DNA of 25,727 nt from Marisimplicoccus sp964437815 (lineage in GTDB: Bacteria > Bacteroidota > Bacteroidia > Flavobacteriales > Flavobacteriaceae): NCBI GenBank assembly GCA_964437815.1, contig CAYTIE010000014.1, forward strand, positions 1 to 25,727, read 5' to 3'. Below are positions 24,727 to 25,727 of the stretch, in pieces. The notes under the pieces were generated by a model. The model saw only the letters and a list, made by a program, of their open reading frames with translations. It was not told where the DNA came from and made no database searches. Position numbers and translations under genes: made by a program. How positions within the stretch are numbered: the stretch's first letter is position 1; each line of letters starts with the position of its first letter.

Positions 24727-25649
24727 TGGATAGTATAAAAGTTTTCTCCCCTGGAAGTGTAACAAATCTATCATGTGGTTATGATATTCTTGGATTTTGT
24801 CTTGATAAAGTTGGTGATACAATAACAGCTACCAAAATACCAGAGAAAGTCTTAAGAATCTCATCAATTGATAAATATAATCTTCCAACAAGTATTGATA
24901 AAAATGTAGCCGGAATTGCTGCTCAAGCTATGATTAATGAGGTTGATATAGATTATGGAATTGATTTAAAAATTGAAAAAGGTATTAAACCTGGGAGTGG
25001 TATTGGTAGCAGTGCTGCAAGTTCGGCTGGAGCAGTTTTTGCAATTAATAAACTTATTGGCTCACCCTTTTCAAATTTAGAATTAATAAGGTTTGCAATG
25101 GAAGGTGAAAAATATGTAAGTGGTTCATATCATGCAGATAATGTTTCACCTATTTTATTAGGCGGTTTTACTCTAGTTAGATCCGTGGAAGACTTAGACA
25201 TAATTAAACTACCTAATCCAAAAGAACTTATTGCAACTATAATCAGACCAGAAATCGAAATAAAAACCTCAGATTCTAGAAAGGTTGTTAAATCAAAAGT
25301 AACAATTGATAAAATGGTACGACAATCTGCTAATTTAGCAGCGTTTATCTCTAGTTTATACACTGAAGATTATGATTTAATGTCAAATTCAATAGTTGAT
25401 GAGATAATTGAGCCAGATAGAGCACTTTTAATCCCTGAATACTATAATATTAAAGAGATTAGCTTAAAAGCAGGAGCAATCGCTTGCGGTATTTCTGGTT
25501 CAGGACCCGCAACCTTTTCCCTATCAAAAAGTAATGAAGTAGCTAATGACATACTAAATAAAGTATCATCTCATTTTGATAGCTTAAATATTTCTTACAA
25601 TGGGTTTGTATCAAAAATAAATTCAAAGGGAGTTAAAGTTATTAATTAA
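24726..25649 (+). CDS. thrB: Homoserine kinase
   Basis: This GHMP-family kinase phosphorylates homoserine to O-phosphohomoserine. It has 307 residues, the usual size. Visible: the N-terminal SPGSVTNLSCGYDILGF (8-24); the ATP-binding PGSGIGSSAASSAG (89-102); and the C-terminal GISGSGPATFS, another GHMP motif. The start ATG shares one base with the thrA stop (TAATG), and the stop likewise shares a base with thrC. Intact and ordinary. Confidence 0.96.
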   Translation: MDSIKVFSPGSVTNLSCGYDILGFCLDKVGDTITATKIPEKVLRISSIDKYNLPTSIDKNVAGIAAQAMINEVDIDYGIDLKIEKGIKPGSGIGSSAASSAGAVFAINKLIGSPFSNLELIRFAMEGEKYVSGSYHADNVSPILLGGFTLVRSVEDLDIIKLPNPKELIATIIRPEIEIKTSDSRKVVKSKVTIDKMVRQSANLAAFISSLYTEDYDLMSNSIVDEIIEPDRALLIPEYYNIKEISLKAGAIACGISGSGPATFSLSKSNEVANDILNKVSSHFDSLNISYNGFVSKINSKGVKVIN

Positions 25650-25727
25650 TGAAATACATCAGCTTAAATAATAATTCACAGTCTGTAAATTTTAAAACAG
25701 CTGTAATTAATGGGTTAGCTCCAGATA
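25649..25727 (+). CDS. thrC: Threonine synthase, N-terminal fragment (cut by window end)
   Basis: Only 26 codons are present: MKYISLNNNS, then a segment reading VNFKTAVINGLAPD, the standard N-terminus of threonine synthases of the PLP-dependent ThrC family. The ATG overlaps the thrB stop by 1 nt (TAATG). Threonine synthase converts O-phosphohomoserine to threonine, completing the thrABC operon. The identification rests on the short N-terminus and on operon position. Confidence 0.9.
   Translation, partial: MKYISLNNNSQSVNFKTAVINGLAPD

Noticed and set aside
1..25727. CRISPR array, insertion sequence or prophage remnant
   Set aside because: I found no spaced repeats of array type, no transposase, integrase or phage gene, and no long inverted terminal repeats.

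Overview
The window is AT-rich, gene-dense DNA from what looks like a free-living marine member of the Flavobacteriia (Bacteroidota). The signs are a very long TamB protein divergent from tsaD, a periplasmic TPR protein directly behind gyrA, several lipoproteins with LGC/ISC/VSC-type lipoboxes, sulfatases with no sulfate ester importer, and promoter-like TAnnTTTG (-7) boxes. The lineage is inferred from protein style only. A run of exactly 100 N inside tamB shows that this is a scaffolded draft, metagenomic or single-cell, assembly.

Layout. (1) 1-5330 is core genome: a gapped tamB on the minus strand, divergent from tsaD-rsmE and a small four-helix membrane protein on the plus strand. (2) 5327-15523 is an accessory block dominated by sulfatases. 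A minus-strand operon (10420 down to 5327) encodes sulfatase B, sulfatase A, a small formylglycine-generating-enzyme (FGE)-like lipoprotein, a DUF4442 hotdog protein and a nitronate-monooxygenase-like flavoprotein. Divergent from it, 10505-13552 on plus encodes sulfatases C and D. A second minus-strand unit (15523 to 13544) encodes sulfatase E and a GNAT acetyltransferase. (3) 15560-15776 holds tRNA-Ser(GCU) and tRNA-Arg(UCU) on minus, followed by a hairpin plus T-run. (4) 15822-19556 is gyrA followed by a TPR protein, on minus. (5) 19739 to the end, on plus, is clpC, thrA (aspartokinase-homoserine dehydrogenase), thrB and the start of thrC, with every junction overlapping by 1-4 nt.

How the genes work together. 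The five sulfatases all carry Cys-type C-x-P-x-R activation motifs and all appear to be lipoproteins. They should therefore act on sulfated glycans in the periplasm or at the cell surface after their Cys is converted to formylglycine. The FGE-like protein in the same operon keeps the C-x4-C active-site pair and has a signal sequence of its own, which suggests maturation outside the cytoplasm. No SusC/SusD pair, glycoside hydrolase, polysaccharide lyase or radical-SAM anSME lies in the window, so the block is a sulfatase cluster rather than a full polysaccharide utilisation locus. The sulfatase-FGE block is the most interesting part of the window.
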